Shown: positions 53,789 through 63,126, counted from the stretch's first letter. The stretch: 64,000 nt of DNA from Pelosinus sp. IPA-1 (GCF_030269905.1 NZ_BSVC01000003.1:491356-555355); one strand, 5' to 3'. The notes: a model not told the origin generated them from the sequence alone. Program-made: numbers and translations.

Positions 53789-53889
53789 AATATTTAAAAT
53801 TGCTATATTATGATTGTAATTATTGTAGCAAGAAAAGTCAATAAATAGTATTAATAAATAATTAATATCGATATTGTTCGTTTTGTTCA

Positions 53890-53940
53890 CAAAAAAAGAC
53901 CGCCTGAACATAACAAACTAAGTTATGCCCAGGCGGTCGG
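53890..53940 (-). terminator. Rho-independent terminator
   Basis: On the minus strand GACCGCCTGGGCATAAC pairs with GTTATGTTCAGGCGGTC, then a T run. Ends the kinase gene 54099-55541. The rest of 53700-54098 carries the pflB control region and no gene. Confidence 0.85.
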
Positions 53941-54098
53941 CTTATATCTAGATACAGTCCCTTGTGGTTATTCCACGATCCGCCAGTTCTGCATCTGTTT
54001 TATTATATTATTTTAAGGTTTGACTTTTCTTATGTAACAAATTCTATAGCTTTCTTTTTCACTTGTCAATAAGAATTTATTGGTAGGATTGAAGATAG

Positions 54099-55541
54099 TT
54101 AGGGGATCTTAAATTTCACATAAAAGGTGGTTCCAAGAGGACTAGTGTCAAAAATGATTTCTGCTTGGTGTCTCGCAGCAATATTATAGCAGATAGCTAA
54201 ACCTAAACCTAGCTGACCTTCTTTCGTTGTGAAGAAAGGGGTAGCTAGCTTGTCCAAATCTTCAGGGGAAATTCCTATTCCTTGATCTTTAATAGCAAGA
54301 ACGATCCTGTTCTGTTCCACATATGTACGAATGACTAATTCAGTCCGAGGGAACATGGCTTCAAGACCATTTCGGGCGATGTTGAGAATAAGCTGACTTA
54401 TTTCTTTATCATCCATTTCAAAATCTGGAATGGATTCAAGTTGGGTAGAGATTTTTTTATTTGAAATAATTGCATCTGCCTGTAATAGGGGGAGTAAAGA
54501 GACAATAAGGGTATTTAAGTTGTGTGATTCTAAACTTAATGACTTATTTTTGGCCAAGGATATAAATTTACTAATAATCCGATTTGCATCGTCAATTTCA
54601 GTAACCATAAGTTCCACTAATTCTTTATAATTTTGAAAAGCGATTTTTTTAGAGAACATTTGTAAAAAACCACGTACCGTAGTCATTGGATTACGAATTT
54701 CATGACCGATACTGGCAGCCATCTCTCCGACTAAATGTAAACGATCGAATCGCGTCAAATGTTGCTGCATTTGTTTAAGTTCACTAATATCACGGATTAT
54801 CAGGACGAAATCATTTTCGTTGCTCGCTGTAATTCTACCTTCACAATAATAAGTAATTGAATTTAATGTAGTTTGAAATTCAAAAAATTGCATAGTATTT
54901 GTAGTTACTGCCTGATCAAAGTAATGCATAATTTTTGAGGCTATTAAGGGCAGTACATCCTTAATGTTTCTATTCTGGAGATTGATAGGGGGGAAGAAGG
55001 GAAATGTATTTTTCGACTCTTGATAATCGAGGATAAAACCATTCCTGTCTAATACAAATAAGGTATCAGGTATTGAATTGAGAAGAATTTGCGTACGATC
55101 TTGATTTTTCTTTAATGATTGCTCAGCTTTTTTTAAGTCTGTGATATTGCGAAGGGTACATAGTACATATTCAACAGAACCATCGGCTCCGAATTCCGGA
55201 ACTAAAAGGGCATGATAATACATTGTTCTATTATGTAAAGTTTTAAAATCAGACTGAAAACTTAAACTTTTTTTAGCTTTAAAAACCTTGTTAATTTCAG
55301 TTTTCCATAATTGATAATAATGAGCGGAAAGACCAAGATCTGAGAGTTTGGTACCAATTAGATTTTCGGCTAGTATACCTGTGGGAATTTTAATTGCTGG
55401 ATTGGCATAAATAAAGTATAGGTTTTTGTCAAAACGAATGATAGCGTCGGGAGAATTTTCAGCGAGAGATTTAAAGTCGTGTGCACGTTGCGAGGGTGGA
55501 CTCGGTTCTTCTATAGAAAATTTTCGCGGAGAATTATTCAT
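54099..55541 (-). CDS. Orphan sensor histidine kinase with two or three PAS domains
   Basis: A 480-aa soluble kinase. PAS domains cover about residues 20-145 and 150-255, then the H-box SIGHEIRNPMTTVRG, N-box NIARNGLEAM, G1 DQGIGI and G2 LGLGLAI. The C-terminal half closely resembles the kinase at 6286-7332, so they are paralogues. No receiver gene is adjacent. ATG 55541 is taken, with GGGGG upstream. Confidence 0.85.
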   Translation of the reverse strand: MNNSPRKFSIEEPSPPSQRAHDFKSLAENSPDAIIRFDKNLYFIYANPAIKIPTGILAENLIGTKLSDLGLSAHYYQLWKTEINKVFKAKKSLSFQSDFKTLHNRTMYYHALLVPEFGADGSVEYVLCTLRNITDLKKAEQSLKKNQDRTQILLNSIPDTLFVLDRNGFILDYQESKNTFPFFPPINLQNRNIKDVLPLIASKIMHYFDQAVTTNTMQFFEFQTTLNSITYYCEGRITASNENDFVLIIRDISELKQMQQHLTRFDRLHLVGEMAASIGHEIRNPMTTVRGFLQMFSKKIAFQNYKELVELMVTEIDDANRIISKFISLAKNKSLSLESHNLNTLIVSLLPLLQADAIISNKKISTQLESIPDFEMDDKEISQLILNIARNGLEAMFPRTELVIRTYVEQNRIVLAIKDQGIGISPEDLDKLATPFFTTKEGQLGLGLAICYNIAARHQAEIIFDTSPLGTTFYVKFKIP

Positions 55542-55641
55542 AAAAAAACGTACCCCCATATAAAAAATAGTATTTCAAATCCTTTGAAAGATTATTTGTA
55601 GCATAGCATTCGTCAAAGATAGATAGTTTCCCTTTAGATAA

Positions 55642-55650
55642 TTTGTCGAA
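55642..55650. promoter_or_regulatory. Spo0A-box-like sequence
   Basis: TTTGTCGAA equals the 0A-box core. It lies upstream of the kinase gene. About one chance occurrence is expected in a window of this size, so it is weak evidence. Confidence 0.25.
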
Positions 55651-55679
55651 AAAACAGGAATGTAAAAAAATATACTATA

Positions 55680-55710
55680 TTACTGTTATATCCAGTATGA
55701 TATACAGTAA
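55680..55710. promoter_or_regulatory. Long dyad upstream of mntH
   Basis: TTACTGTTATATC pairs with GATATACAGTAA, one base out of register. It lies 130 nt upstream of the Nramp gene and may be a metalloregulator site, but does not match the MntR consensus I know. Confidence 0.35.
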
Positions 55711-55841
55711 CAAATTGGTAGCTTGACTTTGCCGTAATTTTAAAGAAGGGAAAAAGGCACTTAAAAAAGAATAAATATTATATACAAGTTATAAGGAGTA
55801 TTATGCAACAACAAATAAATTAGCACAAAGGGGTTTTATAA

Positions 55842-57104
55842 ATGCTCAAAACAGTGAAAAGGTTTTTCCAAGAAGAGCATGGCTTAAATCAACGAGCAAG
55901 GGAAATATTACGTTATATTGGCCCAGGGATACTCGTAACAGTAGGATTTATTGATCCAGGAAATTGGGCTGCCAATATGGCGGCTGGGGCCGAATATGGG
56001 TATAAATTGTTGTGGATGGTGACGCTGTCTACAATCATGTTAATTGTATTACAGCATAATGTGGCCCATTTAGGCATTGTCACAGGTCGCTGTTTATCCG
56101 AAGCAGCTACAGAATATTTGCGGCCTTTAGTCTCACGAACCGTACTCTTATCTGCAGTAACGGCTTCTGTTGCGACAGGTCTAGCAGAAATACTTGGTGC
56201 AGCAATTGCTTTAAATATGTTATTTCATATTCCCTTAAAGGTGGGCGCTATATTTACGGCTTTAGGATGTGGCTGGATGTTGTGGGCCAATTCCTATAAG
56301 CGATTAGAAAAATGGATTATGGGTTTTGTATCGATTATTGGATTAGCATTTTTATTTGAGCTTAGTTTGGTAAATATTAATTGGCCTGAGGCTGCTATTG
56401 GCTGGGTTTCTCCTGTCATTCCCGAAGGCGCTATGCTTGTAGTGATGAGTGTACTCGGGGCAGTGGTAATGCCACATAATTTATTTTTACATTCTGAGAT
56501 TATTCAAAGTAGGCAATGGAATTTGGAGGATGAAGCTGTCATTCAAAAGCAGCTTAAATACGAGTTTGCAGATACTTTATTTTCAATGTGTATTGGCTGG
56601 GCAATTAATAGTGCCATGATTCTAATAGCCGCGGCTGTGTTTTTTAGCAATCAGGTGCAAGTCGAAGAATTGGAACAAGCTGAAATTATGCTGCGTCCCT
56701 TACTTGGAAATGCCGCAGCAGTTGTTTTTGCCATAGCACTATTATTTTCTGGTATTTCTTCTACGATTACAGCAGGTATGGCTGGTGGAAGTATTTTTGC
56801 TGGTATGTTTAGTGAGCCATATGATGTTAAGGATCGCCATTCATGGATGGGAGTAGCTCTTACTTATGGTTTGGCAGTACTCTTAATTCTTTTTATCGAG
56901 AACCCTTTCCAGGGCTTGGTTTATTCTCAGATGTTTCTCAGTGTTCAACTGCCCTGGACAATATTTTTACAAATTTATTTAACATCGTCTAAGCAAGTTA
57001 TGGGTAAATATGCAAATACAGGTTTGCAACAAATTATGTTATGGGCAATAGGTATTATTGTTTCTGTATTAAATATGATGTTGTTATGGGATTTTATTAA
57101 ATAA
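55842..57104 (+). CDS. mntH: Canonical Nramp Mn2+/Fe2+ transporter
   Basis: A 420-aa Nramp with about 11 helices. The metal-site motifs are both canonical: D38-P-G-N41 in helix 1 and M210-P-H-N213 in helix 6. Proton-coupled uptake of Mn2+ or Fe2+ is expected. It offers a direct contrast with the Nramp-like gene at 26236. Own promoter region, single gene. Confidence 0.9.
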   Translation: MLKTVKRFFQEEHGLNQRAREILRYIGPGILVTVGFIDPGNWAANMAAGAEYGYKLLWMVTLSTIMLIVLQHNVAHLGIVTGRCLSEAATEYLRPLVSRTVLLSAVTASVATGLAEILGAAIALNMLFHIPLKVGAIFTALGCGWMLWANSYKRLEKWIMGFVSIIGLAFLFELSLVNINWPEAAIGWVSPVIPEGAMLVVMSVLGAVVMPHNLFLHSEIIQSRQWNLEDEAVIQKQLKYEFADTLFSMCIGWAINSAMILIAAAVFFSNQVQVEELEQAEIMLRPLLGNAAAVVFAIALLFSGISSTITAGMAGGSIFAGMFSEPYDVKDRHSWMGVALTYGLAVLLILFIENPFQGLVYSQMFLSVQLPWTIFLQIYLTSSKQVMGKYANTGLQQIMLWAIGIIVSVLNMMLLWDFIK

Positions 57105-57118
57105 ACGAGTGTTATATC

Positions 57119-57147
57119 TTGCATTTAGAAATCGAATTTGCTACAAT
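57119..57147 (+). promoter_or_regulatory. Promoter of the ribU leader
   Basis: TTGCAT (57119-57124), 17 nt, TACAAT (57142-57147). A dyad ATAATCATT/AATGATTAT follows around 57155-57179 in the leader. Confidence 0.5.
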
Positions 57148-57210
57148 GTATCCATAATAATCATTTTTGAGAATGATTATCTCCGGGGCTGAAATTAAAT
57201 AAATTGAAAC

Positions 57211-57331
57211 ATCTTCAGGGCAGGGTTTAATTCCCGACCGGTGGTAAGCAGTGGATTCTGCAAGCCCACGAACCGCAAGGTTGATTTGGTGTAATTCCAA
57301 AGCCGACAGTATAGTCTGGATGAAAGAAGAT
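57211..57331 (+). promoter_or_regulatory. FMN riboswitch (RFN element)
   Basis: Matches the RFN consensus: ATCTTCAGGGCAGGG, CCCGACCGGTGGTA, AAGCCCACGA, TTGATTTGGTGTAATTCC, AAAGCCGACAGTATAGTC and TGGATGAAAGAAGAT. FMN binding should end transcription of ribU. Confidence 0.96.
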
Positions 57332-57368
57332 AGATTAGCACATGATTAGATGTGTTTCCTTGTGCTAC

Positions 57369-57400
57369 TAACTTCCCGAAGATATTTCGGGAAGTTTTTG
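57369..57400 (+). terminator. Terminator of the FMN riboswitch
   Basis: AACTTCCCGAA pairs with TTCGGGAAGTT, then TTTTG. Expected expression platform. Confidence 0.88.
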
Positions 57401-57426
57401 TTTCTAATGATTAAGGAGGAATCTGT

Positions 57427-58011
57427 GTGGTTTACAATACACGTTATATAACAAAGGTAGGAATTTTATCGGCAATTGCTGTAATTTTGATGTTTTTTGA
57501 AGTGCCGTTACCTATGATGCCAAGTTTTCTAAAATTGGATGCCAGTGAACTGCCTGCTATCCTTGGTGCCTTCCTATTAGGACCAATCGCTGGTGTTGGC
57601 ATTGAGTTAATCAAGAATCTAATACATGGGGCGAATAGCCAAACAATGGGAATTGGAGAAGTTGCTAATTTTCTGGTAGGTGTATCATTTATTCTTCCGG
57701 CAAGCTACTTATACCAGAGATATAATAGCCCTAACGGGGCTATCATAGCTCTAGGTGTTGGAACGATTTCTATGATGTTTTCTGCTTCTTTACTAAATTA
57801 TTTTATATTATTACCTCTTTATCAGGCAGTATTGCATTTTCCCCTGGAGCAAATTATATCATTAGGGACAGTAGCCAATCCTCAGATTATGGATTTAAAA
57901 TCTTTTATCACCATGGCCATTGCACCATTTAATCTAATAAAGGGAATTGTCATATCCATTTTTACCATGATGATTTATAAAAAAATCTTTCCCGTCTTAT
58001 GTGAAAGATAA
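57427..58011 (+). CDS. ribU: Riboflavin ECF-transporter S component
   Basis: A 194-aa membrane protein with about six helices, typical of the RibU S-component (VGILSAIAVILMFFEVPLP, DASELPAILGAFLLGPIAG, LIKNLIHG). It works with the shared ECF module (not in the window). The GTG start follows AAGGAGGA. The FMN riboswitch upstream confirms the substrate. Confidence 0.93.
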   Translation: MVYNTRYITKVGILSAIAVILMFFEVPLPMMPSFLKLDASELPAILGAFLLGPIAGVGIELIKNLIHGANSQTMGIGEVANFLVGVSFILPASYLYQRYNSPNGAIIALGVGTISMMFSASLLNYFILLPLYQAVLHFPLEQIISLGTVANPQIMDLKSFITMAIAPFNLIKGIVISIFTMMIYKKIFPVLCER

Positions 58012-58025
58012 GATAAGAGAAGAGT

Positions 58026-58063
58026 AAAAGAGGCTACTCCAATACAAGGAGTAGCCTCTTTCG
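58026..58063 (+). terminator. Rho-independent terminator
   Basis: AAAGAGGCTACTCC pairs with GGAGTAGCCTCTTT. Confidence 0.85.
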
Positions 58064-58111
58064 CTATTCTAAAAAGAAAGTGTTTTGGGGAAAAAGCAAG
58101 AACGAATGATT

Positions 58112-58197
58112 TAACCACAGAGACACAGAGTACGCTGAGGGGGATTTTATAATCCGATCTCTTTCCTCTGTGTCCTCTGCTTCTCTGCGGTTTAAAA
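58112..58197. repeat. Repeat C, copy 5
   Basis: TTAACCACAGAGACACAGAG pairs with CTCTGTGTCCTCTGCTTCTC and TGCGGTTTAA around a short central stretch. Close to the copy at 50430 in its arms (ACGCTGAGGGGG shared). Confidence 0.7.
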
Positions 58198-58211
58198 ATG
58201 TCAAACTATTA

Positions 58212-59063
58212 TTACAGTTGTTTGGTACTTGGTAGTGTAAAACCTCTGCCCATGACTTCGACGGCATCTTGCACAATCATAAAGGCGTTAGGGTCTGATT
58301 CTTGTACAAGAAGTTTTATCTGACCAATTTGCGTAAGAGTTACAACAACAAAGATAACCTGTTTGTCTTGTCTTGTAAAAGCTCCTTCTCCACGAAGGAT
58401 GGTGGCGCCGCGACCAACTTCTTTCAAAATCGCTTTTAAGATTTCATCAGTTTTATAAGAAACAATATAAACCGTTTTCTTGCGATTGATCCCTTCCACC
58501 ACATTATCCGTAATGTTAGCAGCAATAAACATAGAGATTAATGTTAAAATGGCCAACTTGATGCCGAAGAGGATGGCAGCAATCAACATAATCATACAGT
58601 TAATGGAAAAGGAAGCGGCGCCAACATTCATAGAATAATACTTTTTGATAATGCTGGAGACGATATCAAGTCCTCCACCACTTCCGTTGGCTTTAAAAAT
58701 CAGGCCAGAACCAATTCCTGTAACAATGCCACCTGTGATCGCTGAAAGAATCGGATCATCTACCACAGTGAAGTTTGCCAAGTAATCTGTTGCATCGACA
58801 AAAAAAGAAAATAGGGCTGTTCCATAAAGGGTCTTTATAGTGTACTCTTTGCCCAAAAGACGATAAGCAGCATAGACAAGTGGGACATTCATTGCAAGAA
58901 TTTGTACACCGATAGGAAATTTAAATAAGTAATAAAGAATAATAGCTATGCCGCTAACTCCACCACTTAAAAGATGGTGGGGGACGAGAAAACTATTAAT
59001 AGCTACAGCACTTAGTAGGCACCCAACACCAACCGAGAGATATTGATAAATTTTATAGCGCAT
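58212..59063 (-). CDS. YitT-family membrane protein (DUF161/DUF2179)
   Basis: A 283-aa protein with five to six N-terminal helices (YitT membrane domain) and a C-terminal DUF2179 domain (about 220-280, VVTLTQIGQIKLLVQESDPNAFMIVQDAVEVMGRGF). The family has no firmly known substrate. GGAGG 6 nt before the ATG. Single gene. Confidence 0.88.
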   Translation of the reverse strand: MRYKIYQYLSVGVGCLLSAVAINSFLVPHHLLSGGVSGIAIILYYLFKFPIGVQILAMNVPLVYAAYRLLGKEYTIKTLYGTALFSFFVDATDYLANFTVVDDPILSAITGGIVTGIGSGLIFKANGSGGGLDIVSSIIKKYYSMNVGAASFSINCMIMLIAAILFGIKLAILTLISMFIAANITDNVVEGINRKKTVYIVSYKTDEILKAILKEVGRGATILRGEGAFTRQDKQVIFVVVTLTQIGQIKLLVQESDPNAFMIVQDAVEVMGRGFTLPSTKQL

Positions 59064-59216
59064 CTGTTCCTCCTATAAGTTATTTAAGTAGTATCAATGG
59101 CAATCTTCAGGAGTTGGCTATAGAGTCGCGTAGGAAGTAGACGATACTTATATCCAATTCCTGAAGATTAAATTTTTATAGATATTTTTTTATTCCCTGG
59201 AGTAGGGGTGATTTTA

Positions 59217-59567
59217 TTACAGTTTGTTAATGAACCCTTGAATGAAAGGGTACTGGTAGCTTTCTCCATTGAATGCCTTAACGGCTGCCATAATAGAAGT
59301 TACGATGAGGATTAGCCACAAAATACCTACTATGGGGAGTAGTAAGACTCCAATCAGTAATGTACATAACAGTCCCACAAGGCAGGAAGTAACTAATATG
59401 GCCAAATGAGCGACCAAAGATTGCTTAGCATGCTCGTAAACAAAAGGATCATCCTTTTTTAATAAAAAAATGACTAAAGGTGCAATGATAAAACCCAGAC
59501 CGCCTAGAAAATAAGATATATGAGCGAGGATGGCTAACAATTTTTGCTCTCCTGTAATTCCATTCAT
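59217..59567 (-). CDS. DUF4870-family small membrane protein
   Basis: A 116-aa protein with three hydrophobic segments and the family pattern ILAHISYFLGGLGFIIAPLVIFLLKKDDPFVYEHAKQSL (given in parts). Function unknown. Ribosome site AGGAGG before the ATG. Monocistronic. Confidence 0.82.
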   Translation of the reverse strand: MNGITGEQKLLAILAHISYFLGGLGFIIAPLVIFLLKKDDPFVYEHAKQSLVAHLAILVTSCLVGLLCTLLIGVLLLPIVGILWLILIVTSIMAAVKAFNGESYQYPFIQGFINKL

Positions 59568-59647
59568 AAAAACACCTCCTAAGTATATTTTATAGTAGGT
59601 TGGTTCTTTTGTATATCCTATTCATAAAGATTGAAAATCACACTATA

Positions 59648-59779
59648 ATAAAGAAGACTTGATTCAGATGGAGTTTTAACTCCATCTGAATCTTAGCCCT
59701 TCTTATCCAGGGACTTAGCCGCTCTTAACTCCCACTTATCGAAGATGGGAGTCTTAGAGCGGTTCAGTCATCGGATAAA
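59648..59779 (+). repeat. Repeat A, copy 3
   Basis: A standard 132-bp copy with the 15-bp hairpin and the second helix; loop reads CTTATCGAAGA. The only change in the conserved right arm is GGTTCAG for GGTTTAG. Confidence 0.9.
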
Positions 59780-59860
59780 AAAACTTGTTTTTGAAATGTA
59801 TTTTATGATATTATCAAGAAGAACATTTATAGCAGAGGTTTCCTTTGGGTGGTATCATCA

Positions 59861-59959
59861 ATGAACCATACTATAAAAAAGGAATCTAAAGCTGTGAAGG
59901 ATCAATATAGCTATATGTTAATACTGGTATTATATCCGCTTAGATCTATGATGGACTGA
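59861..59959 (+). other. Possible 32-aa leader peptide before the pan operon
   Basis: ATG 59861 to TGA 59957-59959, with GGGTGG upstream. The peptide contains MLILVLYPLRS: a run rich in Leu, Ile and Val. A terminator hairpin follows at 59985. The pantothenate precursor ketoisovalerate comes from the valine route, so attenuation by branched-chain amino acids is possible. No family known; may be chance. The rest of 59780-60151 shows no other gene. Confidence 0.3.
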
Positions 59960-59984
59960 GACGGGAGGTTACATAGGAAAAGTA

Positions 59985-60018
59985 TGCCTTTCGGACAAGT
60001 GCCGGAAGGCTTTTTTTA
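59985..60018 (+). terminator. Terminator/attenuator upstream of panG
   Basis: GCCTTTCGG pairs with CCGGAAGGC, then TTTTTTT. It lies 134 nt before the first pan gene, in the leader. Confidence 0.8.
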
Positions 60019-60151
60019 TATTCTTTTCCTAGGGCGTTTATTAGTATGTTATTAAGAGAGTACATCTATCATACTTTTTTCAGAAGTAGGATCGGGAATT
60101 AATTGTTATCTATACTATTAAATCGGCTTATATAGTAAAAGGAGAAGCAGC

Positions 60152-61048
60152 ATGAACAAGCCAAAGGTGCTAATCGTCGGAGCTGGTAAAGTAGGCAGTG
60201 TGTTGGCCCGAGCCTTATATAGTCAGGGCTATGAATTAGTAGGAATCGTTAGTCGTACTTTCGATTCGGCCCAGGAATTGGCTAAGCAGTTTGGTGTAAA
60301 AGCAGGGACAGAAGCAGCAGATTTTACGAAAGAGGCGAATATTGTCTTACTTACGACTCCTGATCGCTATATTGGTAAAGTAGTAGAGGAACTGGTTAAG
60401 GAAAGTGGCTTTATGCCAGGACATGTTGTTATCCATACTTCAGGCTGCCTGCCTACCGAAATATTGAAACCAGCTAGAGAGCAGGGAGCTTTCATTGGCT
60501 GTATGCATCCCTTGCAGTCATTTGCCAATAAAGAACTATCTATAGAGGCATTATCTGGTGTGTATTTTGCACTGAGTGGACAAGATGAGATGATAGCAGC
60601 AGGAAGAAAAATAGTCGAGGATTTAGGCGGAAACGGTTTTGTTATGTTAGATAAGGACCGGGCACTATATCATGCTGGGGCCTGTATTGTATCGAATTAT
60701 ACAGTTTCGTTGATGCATTGGGCGAGTCAACTATATAGTAGTTTTGGTTTATCTAGAGAAGAGGCTTCAAAAGCCTTATTGCCCTTATTGCAGGGCACAG
60801 TGAATCAAATAAAAGAACTGGGTCCTACGGAAGCCTTAACAGGACCTATCAGTCGCGGGGATAGTATTACCATAGAGGCTCATCTACAAGTTTTAGAAAA
60901 TGATGAGGAAAAGAACTTGTATCAAAATCTTGGATTATATACTTTAGGGGTAGCTTTAGAAAAAGGAACAATAGATCAAATGCAGGCAAATTGCATGACA
61001 GAATTATTGAAAATGAAACTAAAGGAGAAGGAAGATGAGCAGCAATAA
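60152..61048 (+). CDS. panG: Ketopantoate reductase of the PanG/DUF2520 type
   Basis: A 298-aa protein with an N-terminal Rossmann fold ([17 protein letters not shown]) and C-terminal DUF2520 domain ([24 protein letters not shown]). It is not PanE. A related family (PanG) reduces ketopantoate to pantoate in Francisella, and it sits here as first gene of panG-B-C-D, exactly where panE would stand. It overlaps panB by 14 nt. The reaction is inferred from family and context. Confidence 0.75.
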   Translation: MNKPKVLIVGAGKVGSVLARALYSQGYELVGIVSRTFDSAQELAKQFGVKAGTEAADFTKEANIVLLTTPDRYIGKVVEELVKESGFMPGHVVIHTSGCLPTEILKPAREQGAFIGCMHPLQSFANKELSIEALSGVYFALSGQDEMIAAGRKIVEDLGGNGFVMLDKDRALYHAGACIVSNYTVSLMHWASQLYSSFGLSREEASKALLPLLQGTVNQIKELGPTEALTGPISRGDSITIEAHLQVLENDEEKNLYQNLGLYTLGVALEKGTIDQMQANCMTELLKMKLKEKEDEQQ

Positions 61049-61874
61049 ACGGATTACAACAACGGTGATTCAAGAGAGAAAGGTTGCAGGTAAAGCCATT
61101 ACAATGCTAACAGCATATGATTTTTCTATGGCGAAATTTTTAGATGACGCTGGAGTAGATATGTTATTAGTTGGTGACTCTTTAGGCAATGTAGTATTAG
61201 GGTATGATTCTACACTCCCAGTTACTATGGAAGATATGATCCATCATGGAAAAGCTGTGTGCCGAGGGGCAAAAAGAGCGATGGTAGTTGTGGATATGCC
61301 CTTTATGTCGTATCAAGTTTCAACAGAGCAGGCTGTGGCAAATGCAGGGAGAATCATGAAGGAAACAGGGGCTCAAGCTGTTAAATTGGAGGGGGGGCAA
61401 GAGGTTGCTGATGCGGTAAAAGCCATTGTCAGAGCTGGTATCCCTGTGGTAGGACATTTAGGACTAACTCCCCAATCTGTTCATAGTCTAGGTGGGTTTA
61501 AAGTGCAAGGCAAAGAAGAAAAAGGTGCACAAAAATTGTTAGATGATGCGAAACTTTTGGAAGAGAGCGGGGCTTTTGCAGTGGTATTAGAGTGTGTGCC
61601 TGCATTGTTAGCACAAAAGGTTACCGATTCCATTGCCATACCAACCATTGGTATTGGTGCAGGGGTATATTGTGATGGACAAGTATTGGTTACTAATGAT
61701 TTATTGGGGCTTTTCCCCGGTTTTACACCTAAATTTGTTAAACAATATGCCAACCTTCATACTCAGCTGGCTCAGGCAATCGCCGAATACAGAAAAGAGG
61801 TAGAAGAAAGAGCCTTTCCTGGCGCAGAGCATAGTTTTAAAATTTCGGATGAAGTATTGGAAAAATTGTACTAA
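61035..61874 (+). CDS. panB: Ketopantoate hydroxymethyltransferase
   Basis: A 279-aa TIM-barrel enzyme adding a hydroxymethyl group from methylene-THF to ketoisovalerate. Family motifs are [78 protein letters not shown] and [16 protein letters not shown] (in pieces). GGAGAAGGAAG ribosome site. Confidence 0.95.
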   Translation: MSSNKRITTTVIQERKVAGKAITMLTAYDFSMAKFLDDAGVDMLLVGDSLGNVVLGYDSTLPVTMEDMIHHGKAVCRGAKRAMVVVDMPFMSYQVSTEQAVANAGRIMKETGAQAVKLEGGQEVADAVKAIVRAGIPVVGHLGLTPQSVHSLGGFKVQGKEEKGAQKLLDDAKLLEESGAFAVVLECVPALLAQKVTDSIAIPTIGIGAGVYCDGQVLVTNDLLGLFPGFTPKFVKQYANLHTQLAQAIAEYRKEVEERAFPGAEHSFKISDEVLEKLY

Positions 61875-61892
61875 TACAAGGAGGACAATCAT

Positions 61893-62738
61893 ATGAAAAT
61901 AATTTCAGACATACAGGAGATGCAATTATTTGTTAGGCAGGCAAAAGAGAAAGGGATGAGTATTGGACTAGTACCAACTATGGGGTCCCTGCATGAGGGG
62001 CATCTCACCTTGATGCGTCAAGCAAAAAAAAGTTGTGATGTAGTTGTGACAAGTATCTTTGTCAATCCCACACAATTTGGTCCTACAGAAGATTTTGCTA
62101 AGTATCCTCGGGACTTATCTGGTGATAGCGAGCAGGCTGCTAAAGCTGGCGTAGATGTCATCTTTCATCCTCAGCCAGAGGAGATGTATCCAGCAGGGTA
62201 TAGCAGTTTTATTGAGATTAATGGTATTACGCAAAAATTATGTGGTTTATCACGACCAGGTCATTTTCGTGGAGTAGCTACCGTTGTAACTAAACTCTTC
62301 AATATTGTTCAGCCGGATAAAGCTTTCTTTGGCCAAAAAGATGCCCAACAAGTGTTGGTACTTAAGCGTATGGTGACTGATTTGAATATGAACGTTACTT
62401 TGGAAGTGGTGCCTATTGTACGGGAGAAGGATGGTTTAGCCATGAGCTCTCGTAATGCTTTCTTATCTCCTGAGGAGCGTAAGGCTGCCTTGGTTTTATC
62501 ACAAAGTCTCCAGCTTGCACAAAAGCTAGTTAACCAGGGGCAAGTCGATGCTCAGAACATTAAGGAGCAGGTAATACTTAAAATTAAACAAGAAAAATTA
62601 GCACAAATCGATTATGTAGAAGTATATAGCTATCCCCAATTAGAAAACCTGGATGTCATAGGGGACAAAGCTCTTCTTGCTTTAGCTGTTCGGATTGGAA
62701 ATACTCGTTTGATTGATAATACAATTTTGGAGGGATAA
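61893..62738 (+). CDS. panC: Pantothenate synthetase
   Basis: A 281-aa ligase joining pantoate and beta-alanine with ATP. Motifs are [17 protein letters not shown] (HIGH-type), [44 protein letters not shown] and the KMSKS-like MSSRN. AAGGAGG ribosome site, 18 nt after panB. Confidence 0.96.
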   Translation: MKIISDIQEMQLFVRQAKEKGMSIGLVPTMGSLHEGHLTLMRQAKKSCDVVVTSIFVNPTQFGPTEDFAKYPRDLSGDSEQAAKAGVDVIFHPQPEEMYPAGYSSFIEINGITQKLCGLSRPGHFRGVATVVTKLFNIVQPDKAFFGQKDAQQVLVLKRMVTDLNMNVTLEVVPIVREKDGLAMSSRNAFLSPEERKAALVLSQSLQLAQKLVNQGQVDAQNIKEQVILKIKQEKLAQIDYVEVYSYPQLENLDVIGDKALLALAVRIGNTRLIDNTILEG

Positions 62739-62742
62739 GATT

Positions 62743-63126
62743 ATGTTTATTACTTGTTTAAAAGCAAAACTTCATTGTGCCACGGTAACAGAGGCCAATC
62801 TTAATTATATGGGGAGCATTACAATCGATGAAAGTTTATTAAATGCTTCAGGGATTCTACCTAATGAAAAAGTGCAAATTGTTAACAATAATAATGGGAA
62901 CCGTTTTGAAACCTATGTCATTACAGGAGCAAAAGATTCAGGTGTTATTTGTTTAAATGGGGCGGCGGCTCGTTTAGTGCAGCCGGGTGATAAGGTCATT
63001 ATCATTGCCTACGCTATGATGACTAATGAAGAGGCAAAAGACTTTACCCCTACAGTGGTAATGGTGGATGAAAAGAATCAAGTGAAGGAAATTCGTTCTA
63101 AGGAAATTCATGGACAGATAAAATAA
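62743..63126 (+). CDS. panD: Aspartate 1-decarboxylase proenzyme
   Basis: A 127-aa pyruvoyl enzyme making beta-alanine. Self-cleavage occurs at Gly24-Ser25 in [29 protein letters not shown] is the family tail. ATG 62743 has GAGGG at 7 nt; an earlier in-frame start lies in panC. Last gene of the operon. Confidence 0.95.
   Translation: MFITCLKAKLHCATVTEANLNYMGSITIDESLLNASGILPNEKVQIVNNNNGNRFETYVITGAKDSGVICLNGAAARLVQPGDKVIIIAYAMMTNEEAKDFTPTVVMVDEKNQVKEIRSKEIHGQIK

Noticed and set aside
59847-59854. GGGTGGTA, similar to the T-box core
   Set aside because: The following bases do not continue as ACCGCG and there is too little upstream sequence for Stem I and a specifier loop.
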